A program made the position numbers and the translations under genes. From NCBI GenBank assembly GCA_937864275.1, contig CALMIW010000203.1, positions 1 to 6,816 on the forward strand: DNA of 6,816 nucleotides, given 5' to 3'. This document shows positions 1 through 6,019 of the stretch, piece after piece. The stretch comes from an uncultured Dehalococcoidia bacterium. Lineage in GTDB: Bacteria > Chloroflexota > Dehalococcoidia > Tepidiformales > Tepidiformaceae. Numbering within the stretch: the first letter of the stretch is position 1; every line of letters starts with the position of its first letter. The notes below the pieces were generated by a model. It did no database searches. It was not told the DNA's origin and saw only the letters and a program-made list of their open reading frames with translations.

Positions 1-230
1 TTGCCCGGTTCGGGGCGGGGGCGTCCACCCGTAGGCCCACGGAGGGCGGAATGGTCCGCGAGTTCAAGTCCAGCCCCAGAGGGACCGGCATGTTCGATGC
101 TGACGCCCGAATCGTGGGCGCTCGCGTCGATAAGCCGGGCCGTCGCGGCGGCCAGCAGTTCGATAGCGCGAGCGGGGAGGCATAGCGAGCCCGCCTTCGA
201 CGGAATGTTCTGCGCTTCGTGTCGTGGCAT
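1..230 (-). CDS. Possible partial hypothetical protein, running off the left edge
   Basis: An ATG at 228-230 opens a minus-strand frame that stays open for 76 codons to the window edge, so only an N-terminal part would be visible. I do not recognise the protein. It starts MPRHEAQNIPSKAG, has a short helical Ala/Leu-rich stretch (about residues 21-38, with IELLAAATARLID) and ends in a Gly/Pro-rich stretch. In this frame the second codon position is the least GC-rich and the third is moderately GC-rich, a mild sign of coding. Against it, no good ribosome binding site precedes the ATG and a strong hairpin (233-254) lies directly in front. The opposite strand is also open here (1-270), as is common in GC-rich DNA. 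This is a weak call; no function can be given. Confidence 0.3.
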   Translation of the reverse strand, partial: MPRHEAQNIPSKAGSLCLPARAIELLAAATARLIDASAHDSGVSIEHAGPSGAGLELADHSALRGPTGGRPRPEPG

Positions 231-232
231 GC

Positions 233-254
233 GGCGAGGGACACAGCCCTCGCC
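233..254. repeat. Perfect 8-bp GC-rich inverted repeat (hairpin)
   Basis: GGCGAGGG (233-240) and CCCTCGCC (247-254) are perfect inverted copies separated by a 6-nt loop, ACACAG. No run of T follows on either strand, so it is not a standard intrinsic terminator. It lies 2 nt upstream of the possible minus-strand start at 230 and about 170 nt upstream of the PLD nuclease gene. It may be a boundary structure or a translation-blocking hairpin; its role is unknown. Confidence 0.55.
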
Positions 255-281
255 CATACCCCTCTGCTAACCGGCCGGGTT

Positions 282-337
282 TGTCGCGCGTGAGACCGCA
301 GGGAGCCACGTTGGGCGACCACCCAGTGGGCGCGACA
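282..337. repeat. Inverted repeat TGTCGCGC ... GCGCGACA upstream of the nuclease gene
   Basis: TGTCGCGC (282-289) and GCGCGACA (330-337) are perfect inverted copies 40 nt apart. Between them lies an odd-centred 9-bp palindrome, CCCAGTGGG (322-330). The whole sits 90-145 nt upstream of the nuclease start codon, in the only stretch where its promoter or operator could lie. I see no convincing -35/-10 pair here. The repeat may be a regulator site or chance in GC-rich DNA. No TGGTGCACCA element, the palindrome found at the methyltransferase operon promoter, is present. Confidence 0.35.
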
Positions 338-416
338 TGCGAACACGGGTAACATCCCTGTGAAATGGCTCGCCCTGCACACTCGCGGCGACGTCCCGCC
401 CGTGCTGCGACCCTGC

Positions 417-420
417 GGAG
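417..420 (+). promoter_or_regulatory. Ribosome binding site deciding the nuclease start
   Basis: GGAG at 417-420 lies 7 nt before the ATG at 428, a near-ideal Shine-Dalgarno distance. An in-frame ATG farther upstream, at 365, has no such site, and its extra 21 residues are an Arg/Ala-rich run of non-coding appearance. The start at 428 is therefore preferred. Confidence 0.75.
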
Positions 421-427
421 ACGCTGT

Positions 428-1579
428 ATGCCAGTGTTCCTCAATCAGCCTATTGCACACCGCTTCGGAAAGTACCTTCTGGACGAGCTCTCAGCCGGGC
501 GATGGTCTCGTTTTCAGGCCGCGGTGGCGTGGGTCCGCCGATCGGGAACCCGGCACTTGATGCCGACGTTTCGTACTTTCCTACAAGGTGGCGGGGAGAT
601 CCGACTGATCGTCGGCGTTGACATCGCCCATACGTCCTTCGAGGGCCTCGAAGACCTGCTTTCGTTAGCGACGTTTGGGTCGGCGACTACCCATGTGTTC
701 CACAACGAAGAATCCGCAGTCTTCCATCCCAAGCTGTACCTGCTCAGCAACGCCACCGCCGCCAGGCTTGTGGTCGGGTCCAACAACATCACAGAGTCCG
801 GCCTGTACACCAACACCGAGGTGGCGTTGACGATTGATGACACGCCGCAGTCCAAGGTGGTTGTAGATGCGGAGACGTCGTTCGAATCTTGGCGCGATCC
901 GCTTCACGGGATGGCGAAGCAGCTGGATGCCGCGCTGCTGGCCAACCTGCTTTCGATGGGATACGTGAAGCGAGAACGGGATTTGCTCGCACAGCTCCGC
1001 GCGCAGCGAGGGACATCGAAGGGTGGGACGAAGTCCTCGCGACAACCGCTCTTCGGCAAACTCCGCGTTGTCGCGCCGCCTGTGCCTGACGGAGGCGCGG
1101 CCGCGCCGGCGGCCTCGGCGGTCGGTACCCCACGGGGGGCTGCAGCAGCTCGTGTCGCGACGCGGCCATCGGACCAGACATCAAACGTGCTCTTGATGAG
1201 GCCTCGCCTCGCAAGAGGGAATACACAGCTGCAGGTGCCGATCGGGCTCTACCACTCAAACTTCTTCAATCAGGCAACTCACGTGGTCAGCGGCCACGAC
1301 GGTCATCGTCGGCCGATCAGCGCGACCCGCCCTGAGCGCGGGAAGGGGAAGACGAACACGCTCAAGCTCGAGATTCCAGAAGCGAAGTCGATGCAAGCAC
1401 CAGTGATCCGTTTCGATCGCGCCGAGGGCCAGATTACTTATCGGGTGTACGAAGACCGATCTTCCAGCGGGCGCCTCATCGCACAGGCTCTTGAGGATGG
1501 AAGACAGACATCCCCGGTCGCCACGGTTCTCACGAAGCCGTCTACGCCAGATAGTGCGACTTGGTACAGGTTCATTTGA
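428..1579 (+). CDS. PLD-superfamily endonuclease (single HKD motif), putative restriction enzyme
   Basis: The predicted protein is 383 aa with an N-terminal phospholipase-D-like nuclease domain (about 1-190). The active-site signature is visible once: H100-P-K102, then GSNN at 117-120 (N120), then E131 in NTEV. The spacing H-x-K-x17-N-x10-E matches, from memory, the active sites of Nuc and the restriction enzyme BfiI, where two subunits pair to form one metal-independent active site. The usual Asp after the Lys is absent. An Ala/Pro/Gly/Arg-rich linker (about 195-255) leads to a C-terminal domain of about 125 aa, rich in beta-strand-like segments. This could be a B3-like DNA-recognition domain as in BfiI/NgoAVII, but I cannot confirm that from sequence alone. 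It converges with a methyltransferase gene and overlaps it by 8 bp. Together with the two methyltransferases this supports a restriction role (inference). Another PLD-type DNA-processing role is possible. Confidence 0.85.
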   Translation: MPVFLNQPIAHRFGKYLLDELSAGRWSRFQAAVAWVRRSGTRHLMPTFRTFLQGGGEIRLIVGVDIAHTSFEGLEDLLSLATFGSATTHVFHNEESAVFHPKLYLLSNATAARLVVGSNNITESGLYTNTEVALTIDDTPQSKVVVDAETSFESWRDPLHGMAKQLDAALLANLLSMGYVKRERDLLAQLRAQRGTSKGGTKSSRQPLFGKLRVVAPPVPDGGAAAPAASAVGTPRGAAAARVATRPSDQTSNVLLMRPRLARGNTQLQVPIGLYHSNFFNQATHVVSGHDGHRRPISATRPERGKGKTNTLKLEIPEAKSMQAPVIRFDRAEGQITYRVYEDRSSSGRLIAQALEDGRQTSPVATVLTKPSTPDSATWYRFI

Positions 1580-2471
1580 TCGCAGCGATCCTGTGCGGAA
1601 GCTCGGTACCGGAATCATGCATGATATCCCGGAGCGCTTTCACCTTGGGCCCTTTGGATCGCTTCGCTGGCGGCTTCGAAACGACCACGATGTACTCGTG
1701 AACGTTCTTGAAAAGGAAATTCGGGGGATAGGGGTAACTTCCGAAGATTGGTCGCTGCGCGTTTGCTGACCCCCAGCGCCCCCCCGTGCCATCCTTCGAC
1801 CAGACGATCTCGGTGACCAACACGAATCCGCAATCGCGGAGGAGGACGCCGAAGTCGGCCGCGAGGGGAAAGGTCAGTAGGCCGTGGTCAGTGTGCTGGT
1901 TGACATTCGCCGTCACAAGGCAGAGTTTCCTCCCCGGCTGAAGCACACGGAAGCACTCTTCAAACACAGGTCGGATTGCGCGCAAAAACTCTCGGTATCC
2001 ATCGACGTTTCCGATGTTTGCCTTGCCCGATCCGTAGTCCGCCTTATTCCAGTAGGGCGGACTGGTCACGATCAGCGACACCGAGTCGTTTTCGAGCGTT
2101 CTGAGATCGCGGCTGTCGCCGTGGACCACGTGAAGAAGCTTGGCAGCGGTGAGCGTGCCGTTGCGGAGCTGGCCGCACTCCGACTGGATGAGCCGGACGT
2201 ACTTCGGATTCTGATCGACGCAGACCACCTTGCGGCCAAGTGGAATCCCGGCCTGGGCCGTGGTTCCAGTGCCAGCGAACGGGTCAAGTACGGTTTCGCC
2301 GTGGAAACTGAACAACTTGATGAGGCGACGAGGAATCTCGACCGGGTAGACGGCCGGATGACCTGGATGAGAAGTGTTGGCGATGTGCCACACCGTCTTC
2401 GTATACTCCCGCCATTCCTCTTTCGTGAGGCGGCTCTTCTCTTTGTGCGAAGTGGTTGGGGCTTTACTCAT
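1572..2471 (-). CDS. Site-specific DNA methyltransferase, SPPY type (m4C or m6A), permuted motif order
   Basis: This 299-aa AdoMet-dependent DNA methyltransferase should add a methyl group to an exocyclic amino group of a base in a short target site. AdoMet-binding motif I is DPFAGTGTT (63-71), motif II has an acidic residue at D86 (VCVDQ), and the catalytic motif IV is TSPPYW (136-141). The N-terminal segment HPAVYPVEIPRRL (38-50) is the motif X region. Motif order is therefore X-I-IV, whereas many SPPY/DPPY enzymes carry IV first and X-I near the C-terminus. SPPY is more typical of N4-cytosine and DPPY/NPPY of N6-adenine methyltransferases, so m4C is the better guess. The C-terminal part (about 225-265, with NAQRPIFGSYPYPPNF) probably holds target recognition. 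The start ATG overlaps the TGA of the upstream methyltransferase as ATGA (2468-2471), with GGAGG about 10 nt upstream, so translation is probably coupled. Confidence 0.92.
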   Translation of the reverse strand: MSKAPTTSHKEKSRLTKEEWREYTKTVWHIANTSHPGHPAVYPVEIPRRLIKLFSFHGETVLDPFAGTGTTAQAGIPLGRKVVCVDQNPKYVRLIQSECGQLRNGTLTAAKLLHVVHGDSRDLRTLENDSVSLIVTSPPYWNKADYGSGKANIGNVDGYREFLRAIRPVFEECFRVLQPGRKLCLVTANVNQHTDHGLLTFPLAADFGVLLRDCGFVLVTEIVWSKDGTGGRWGSANAQRPIFGSYPYPPNFLFKNVHEYIVVVSKPPAKRSKGPKVKALRDIMHDSGTELPHRIAAIK

Positions 2472-4675
2472 ATGTCGGCGTCCTCCGTGACGGTGCCGCT
2501 AACGACAGTCTGGCCGCGAATGTCGATCATGTCCGCATTAATCACTGAGCGAACGAACTGTTGAAGGTAGCGAAGGAACTGGGAATCAAGGCCTGCTGAG
2601 GCGAGCAGCACTGCGTCAATCGCATCCCTGAGTTCGTCACACTTGTACGGGCGGAACGCGACTGTCTGCCGGCCCCCGTTCACGTTGACGACTTGATCGC
2701 TCTGAATCGCGGCCCACATCTGCGATCCCAGCAACGCGAGCTCGTGACGCTGCCGATCGTTAAACGACGCTCGACCGAATGGCAGAGTTGTCAAGAACTC
2801 GCGGGTGACATGGAAGCCATCCTGTTCGACATGCCACAGCCAGAACGAGACGCGACTGCAGAGGATGGCGAGTCCAAAGTGAGCGTCCGATTCGTTGGCG
2901 AACTCAAAGCAGTGGAGCGAGCTCTCGCTCCACGGGGCCTTTGTCGTAGCCGGAGCCGGATAGGGCCGAAACACGTTTAGGAAGTTGTACGCTGTTCCGC
3001 CCACGAGCACCCGGTGGCCGTCCCAAGGCTCAACCGCCGCAGCCGGCGCCAACGACACGACCTGGTGCGGAATTGAACTGAAATGGTGGAGGGAGCGCTG
3101 AAGGAGCTCAAACGCATGCGAGGCGATTGCCCCTCCAAGCTTCGGAATGCCGTCGGCAATTCGCGGGCGTTCCAGAGGAGTGAAGTCGATCGCTCTGAAA
3201 AGTCCGGCCCTCGTTCGACTCGACCACTTCCGCATCGGCCCCGTCTCTACAACCGCTGGCTCGCCTAGGCGGGGGGCCTGTGCCGCCTCCTGGCGGAAGA
3301 CGATGGCGTTTCGCGTTTTCACGTCTTCGCCGAAAAGCGCATGAGGCTCGCGGTCAAAGAATGCGAATCTCCACCTGCCGCCACTGGCAATGATCGCCTT
3401 CCGGCAGGCACGGAGTTGCTCGCGGCTGTGATACGCGATCGACAGCGGAACCACCATTCCCGCCGCGCTGTGCCCGCGCCGTGCGAATCGCCACATCATC
3501 TCCACGAAGAGCGGATAGCAGTCGGCACTCGGGGCCTCTGTGTACGACGCAAACCTGTCCTTCAAACCCGCGCCATCTCGACGCTGTCCGAGCGGGGCAT
3601 ATGGCGGATTCCCTACGATGATGTCCGCGCCTTCGGCGATTGCTGGCAACAGGTTGCCAAGCTCCATCCCCTCCTGGGCTTCACCTTGCCCGATGCTGGC
3701 CGCGACGGCGGCTTCCGATTCGCGTGGCGTGCTCGGCGTTGCATCAAACAGGCCCACTGTTGGCAAACGTGCAGTCGTTGCACCCGAGACGAATAGTCTC
3801 AACGAGTCTGTAACTACGAAATTCCGACGAATGCAGCTCCACACCGAAAATGGAGCGGGCTCGAACCGCTCAGTGTGTGTGAAAAGTCGCTCCAGCAGTA
3901 CAAAGCAGGCACCTTGGATGGCTAGGGGATCGATATCTGATCCGAACAGGCGCTCCGTGACGAATCTCGTCGCCTCTGCCGCGGGCAGGTCCCCGCGACG
4001 CGTCACCAGATCGAACGCCGCGCGAAGAAACACGCCACTGCCACAAGCGGGATCAAAGTAGGAGAGTTGGTCGGGCCGTCCTCCGTGTAGCCGTAGGGCC
4101 TCTGCGACGATGTACTCCGCCACGTCGCTCGGCGTGTAGTAAACGCCAGTTGCGCGTTTCGCCTCTCGCGCCCGCATCGTGGCCGGGTCCCTCATTACGC
4201 TGGCTCGGCTGCCAGGTCCGTGAGCCTCAAGCACATAGGGAAGGAGGTCTCGAAGCGCGTCGTCGTGCTCGACGGCTCGGAGCAGGTCCTCAGCCGCGGA
4301 AAGCGAGCGAGCCGAAATCAATTCCGAGAGGCATCGAGTCTCGGTTGGACCACGAAACCAGGCTTCTGCTTCAGGCAAGCCGGACCTGTCTGATACTCGC
4401 CCTGCAAGAACCGCAACCAGACGCACGGACGCGAGCCACCACGCGGCAAGGCCAGCAGCCAATTCGCGTGAAATGGGCACATTGGTCTGCCCGCCCCCAA
4501 TGAGGGGTAGCCAAGTGGGAGCATCACTGGTCGTCGACAGAAGGTCGACTCGGAGAACCTCCACACATGCGCGAACGGACCGCGCACGCTGTTCCGTGGC
4601 GGAACTCAGAGTTTGACCGTACCCCGGAACGGATGGGCGGCGAGGCATTGGGTGAACCAAGGGAACAGTGGTCAC
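2468..4675 (-). CDS. Large N6-adenine-type DNA methyltransferase (Eco57I-like)
   Basis: With the GTG start at 4675 the protein is 735 aa. It carries the gamma-type (N6-adenine) motif order: the motif X region TGVYYTP (about 176-182), AdoMet-binding motif I FDPACGSG (about 207-214), an acidic motif II in FGSDIDPLA, and catalytic motif IV NPPY (about 356-359). The C-terminal part, with NFLNVFRPY and DGFHVTREFL (about 564-630), resembles the target-recognition region of Eco57I/TaqI-type enzymes. The N-terminal 170 residues are mainly helical, and I see no PD-(D/E)XK nuclease motif, so this appears to be modification only. GTG is chosen because it overlaps the RHH gene stop as GTGA (4672-4675) and has GAGGAG 5 nt upstream; an in-frame ATG at 4759 would run through most of the RHH gene. 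The stop overlaps the next methyltransferase start. It probably pairs with that enzyme to protect both strands of one target (inference). Confidence 0.92.
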   Translation of the reverse strand: MTTVPLVHPMPRRPSVPGYGQTLSSATEQRARSVRACVEVLRVDLLSTTSDAPTWLPLIGGGQTNVPISRELAAGLAAWWLASVRLVAVLAGRVSDRSGLPEAEAWFRGPTETRCLSELISARSLSAAEDLLRAVEHDDALRDLLPYVLEAHGPGSRASVMRDPATMRAREAKRATGVYYTPSDVAEYIVAEALRLHGGRPDQLSYFDPACGSGVFLRAAFDLVTRRGDLPAAEATRFVTERLFGSDIDPLAIQGACFVLLERLFTHTERFEPAPFSVWSCIRRNFVVTDSLRLFVSGATTARLPTVGLFDATPSTPRESEAAVAASIGQGEAQEGMELGNLLPAIAEGADIIVGNPPYAPLGQRRDGAGLKDRFASYTEAPSADCYPLFVEMMWRFARRGHSAAGMVVPLSIAYHSREQLRACRKAIIASGGRWRFAFFDREPHALFGEDVKTRNAIVFRQEAAQAPRLGEPAVVETGPMRKWSSRTRAGLFRAIDFTPLERPRIADGIPKLGGAIASHAFELLQRSLHHFSSIPHQVVSLAPAAAVEPWDGHRVLVGGTAYNFLNVFRPYPAPATTKAPWSESSLHCFEFANESDAHFGLAILCSRVSFWLWHVEQDGFHVTREFLTTLPFGRASFNDRQRHELALLGSQMWAAIQSDQVVNVNGGRQTVAFRPYKCDELRDAIDAVLLASAGLDSQFLRYLQQFVRSVINADMIDIRGQTVVSGTVTEDADI

Positions 4676-4896
4676 GCGCTCTCCTCGGGGTTCGGCGAGG
4701 CTCGGAAGAGAGGCGATCTGGCTGTCAGATACCCGCTTACGGCATCCCGAACCACCCATGCGACAGAGACGCGCTTGTCGCGAGCGACGATCTCTAGCTC
4801 AGCGTAATCCGGCCTCTGAAAACCAACCGAAACTCGGACCATCCCGGCCTTCGCCGATCGCTTCGCCCCTTTCTTGGTCGACCGTTTCCGTGGCAT
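4672..4896 (-). CDS. Small ribbon-helix-helix DNA-binding protein, likely operon autoregulator
   Basis: The predicted protein is 74 aa. A strongly basic N-terminal arm (MPRKRSTKKGAKRSAKAG) is followed by a beta-strand, MVRVSVGF (19-26), helix A (about 29-41, PDYAELEIVARDK) and helix B (about 43-58, VSVAWVVRDAVSGYL). This is the CopG/Arc-type RHH pattern, in which paired strands of a dimer contact the DNA major groove. A longer reading from a GTG at 4926 would add ten residues encoded by the operator/promoter region. The ATG at 4896 is preferred because the promoter-like elements and both palindromes then lie directly upstream. The gene is first in the operon with the two methyltransferases and overlaps the large one by 4 nt (GTGA). 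Its likely role is repression of its own promoter and so of the methyltransferases (inference). An antitoxin-like role is an alternative, but no toxin gene is seen. Confidence 0.75.
   Translation of the reverse strand: MPRKRSTKKGAKRSAKAGMVRVSVGFQRPDYAELEIVARDKRVSVAWVVRDAVSGYLTARSPLFRASPNPEESA
4681..4686 (-). promoter_or_regulatory. Ribosome binding site for the large methyltransferase (GTG start)
   Basis: On the minus strand GAGGAG lies inside the last codons of the RHH gene, 5 nt before the GTG at 4675. It supports a GTG start and translational coupling with the RHH gene. Confidence 0.65.
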
Positions 4897-4905
4897 GGTG
4901 CACCA
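4896..4905. promoter_or_regulatory. Operator copy 1: palindrome TGGTGCACCA
   Basis: This perfect 10-bp palindrome touches the last base of the predicted -10 element, covers the predicted transcript start and ends on the A of the RHH start codon. Its centre is 23 bp from copy 2. A protein bound here would block RNA polymerase and, in the message, nothing would be left of a leader. The RHH protein is the obvious candidate ligand (inference). Confidence 0.65.
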
Positions 4906-4933
4906 AGATACACCACTCTGGTGCACCAGTCAA
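4905..4933 (-). promoter_or_regulatory. Predicted promoter of the RHH-methyltransferase operon
   Basis: On the minus strand a -35 TTGACT (4928-4933, 5 of 6 consensus matches) and a -10 TATCTT (4905-4910, 4 of 6) are separated by exactly 17 bp. The expected transcript start, about 7 nt after the -10, falls within a few bases of the ATG at 4896. No strong Shine-Dalgarno site precedes that ATG, so the message is probably leaderless or nearly so. A run of six T (4952-4957) lies where a distal UP-element-like site would be. Confidence 0.6.
4918..4929. promoter_or_regulatory. Operator copy 2: palindrome CTGGTGCACCAG
   Basis: The same TGGTGCACCA core (4919-4928) is extended here to a perfect 12-bp palindrome. 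It covers the upstream end of the promoter spacer and overlaps the -35 hexamer by two bases. A further half-site, CACCA (4911-4915), lies between the two copies. The pair of sites, about two helical turns apart, fits cooperative binding by small dimeric repressors. Confidence 0.65.
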
Positions 4934-5118
4934 ATCGTCGCGCGCTTGGTGAAAAAAGTCGCTATCGCGGCGTAGGTCCGCGCGCCCCTCGTCCGGGCAT
5001 ACGCCTGGTATCCCAGAGGAAGCGATCGTCGGGGTCCACGCGCGGCATTCTCCCTTGCCGACGCTGGCCACTGGCCAGGCGGAGGGCGAGTCGGAGCTCG
5101 GCCGGGCAGATGGTACGC

Positions 5119-5142
5119 GGCGAGCGGCCTCGGCTGCTCGCC
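5119..5142. other. GC-rich hairpin just after the E1-like gene
   Basis: GGCGAGC (5119-5125) and GCTCGCC (5136-5142) can pair, with two more G-C pairs inside after one mismatch, leaving a 4-nt loop. It begins 13 nt past the stop of the E1-like gene in the direction of transcription. No T-run follows, so it is a poor intrinsic terminator, but it could protect the 3' end of the message. A second small hairpin, CTGGCC-ACT-GGCCAG (5064-5078), lies farther on. The rest of 4934-5155 shows no gene I can support. Confidence 0.35.
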
Positions 5143-5155
5143 AGCGAACTTTCCG

Positions 5156-6019
5156 TCAATGCCTCGGCTTCAGCAAGTACCGCTCCACATCGGCTCCGCT
5201 CCCGGACCCCCAGACGGCTTTGCAGTAGTAGCAGTCGGGCTTCGGTCCCTCCGCGCGGATGCTGACTCGCGCTGCGCGGCCGTCGTACCTCAGGAGCGGC
5301 GCCGGCATGCCCAACCCCGTGCACAGCTTCATGAATTCGGTCACCGCCAGCGACGAGACCACGCCGTTGATCGAGACCACCGACGGCCCGCGCCCGCCCA
5401 GCGCCGACGCCGCAACGCCGTAGATGGCTTCGCGGTCCCGCTGCTGATCAGGGGTCTCCATGTCGCGCACCGCCTCCTCCACATCAAGCTCGCCCATGCA
5501 CACGAGGCACCCGCCACCGCCGACGGAGCAGCAGACGGTGCCGCCGTACTGCGGCGGGGTGCCCGGCTCGACGCCGGTTGCCACATCGATGTACGGCTTG
5601 GCGTAGGCGGCGCAGAGTTCGGTGAGCACCAACCGGACGCCTTCACGATCGACGCAGCCGAACACGTAGTCGGCGGACTTGACTGCCTCGAACCCCTCTG
5701 GCGTCATCAGGCTGAGGGGCACCGGGCTGAACCGGATGTCGGGATCAAACTCCCGCACCATCCTGGCGGCGGCCTCTACCTTGAACGTTCCTGGAATCGG
5801 GTCGCCGTGGCGGACGCAGAGGTGGCGGTTGCGCGTCGTGATGTCCGCCTGGTCAGCGTCCACCGATACGAGCTCGCCAACCCCCAGCAGGGCGAGTTGG
5901 GCGATGATGAAGCAGCCAGTGCCCCCCGCGCCGATCACGGCGACCTTCGCGGCCCGGAGCCGCGACTGGCCTTCGGCCCCAAAGAGAAGCATCTGACGGT
6001 CAAAGCGGTTGCCGGTCAT
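5156..6019 (-). CDS. ThiF/E1-like ubiquitin-activating-type adenylyltransferase
   Basis: The predicted protein is 287 aa with one E1/ThiF/MoeB fold. Family enzymes bind ATP and adenylate the C-terminal glycine of a ubiquitin-like protein. Visible are an Arg-containing N-terminus (RFDRQMLLFG, 5-14), the nucleotide loop GAGGTG (30-35), D54 in SVDAD, the TTRNRH segment (61-66), K80 in GTFKVEAA, and D124 in GCVDREG. Two CxxC pairs, CLVC (171-174) and CYYC (263-266), should form a structural zinc site as in MoeB and ThiF. In the crossover-loop region (about 175-215) there is no Cys, so a covalent thioester on the usual residue is not evident; C163/C164 are nearby alternatives. The start has GGAG 8 nt upstream (6028-6031) and overlaps the JAB gene by 20 nt. 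With JAB and E2-like neighbours, conjugation or removal of a ubiquitin-like protein is more likely than thiamin or molybdopterin synthesis. Confidence 0.9.
   Translation of the reverse strand: MTGNRFDRQMLLFGAEGQSRLRAAKVAVIGAGGTGCFIIAQLALLGVGELVSVDADQADITTRNRHLCVRHGDPIPGTFKVEAAARMVREFDPDIRFSPVPLSLMTPEGFEAVKSADYVFGCVDREGVRLVLTELCAAYAKPYIDVATGVEPGTPPQYGGTVCCSVGGGGCLVCMGELDVEEAVRDMETPDQQRDREAIYGVAASALGGRGPSVVSINGVVSSLAVTEFMKLCTGLGMPAPLLRYDGRAARVSIRAEGPKPDCYYCKAVWGSGSGADVERYLLKPRH

Noticed and set aside
1..270. A plus-strand open frame of 89 codons at the left edge
   Set aside because: Its Ser/Ala/Pro-rich product looks like an antisense shadow; the minus-strand frame over the same bases is somewhat more protein-like, though also weak.
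365..427. Longer N-terminus for the PLD nuclease
   Set aside because: The 21 extra residues are Arg/Ala-rich and the ATG at 365 has no Shine-Dalgarno site, while the ATG at 428 has GGAG at the ideal distance.
1884..2564. A 226-aa plus-strand open frame
   Set aside because: It lies antisense to the SPPY methyltransferase and has no recognisable motif; the methyltransferase motifs on the other strand are unambiguous.
428..4675. DISARM or BREX system
   Set aside because: DISARM has a PLD protein and a methyltransferase but also needs its helicase and DUF1998 genes; BREX needs its ATPase and phosphatase genes and a much larger PglX. None of these is in the window.
4897..4926. Longer RHH protein from a GTG at 4926
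   Set aside because: Those codons are the promoter spacer, -10 element and operators; the start is a GTG with no Shine-Dalgarno site, and the RHH domain does not need them.
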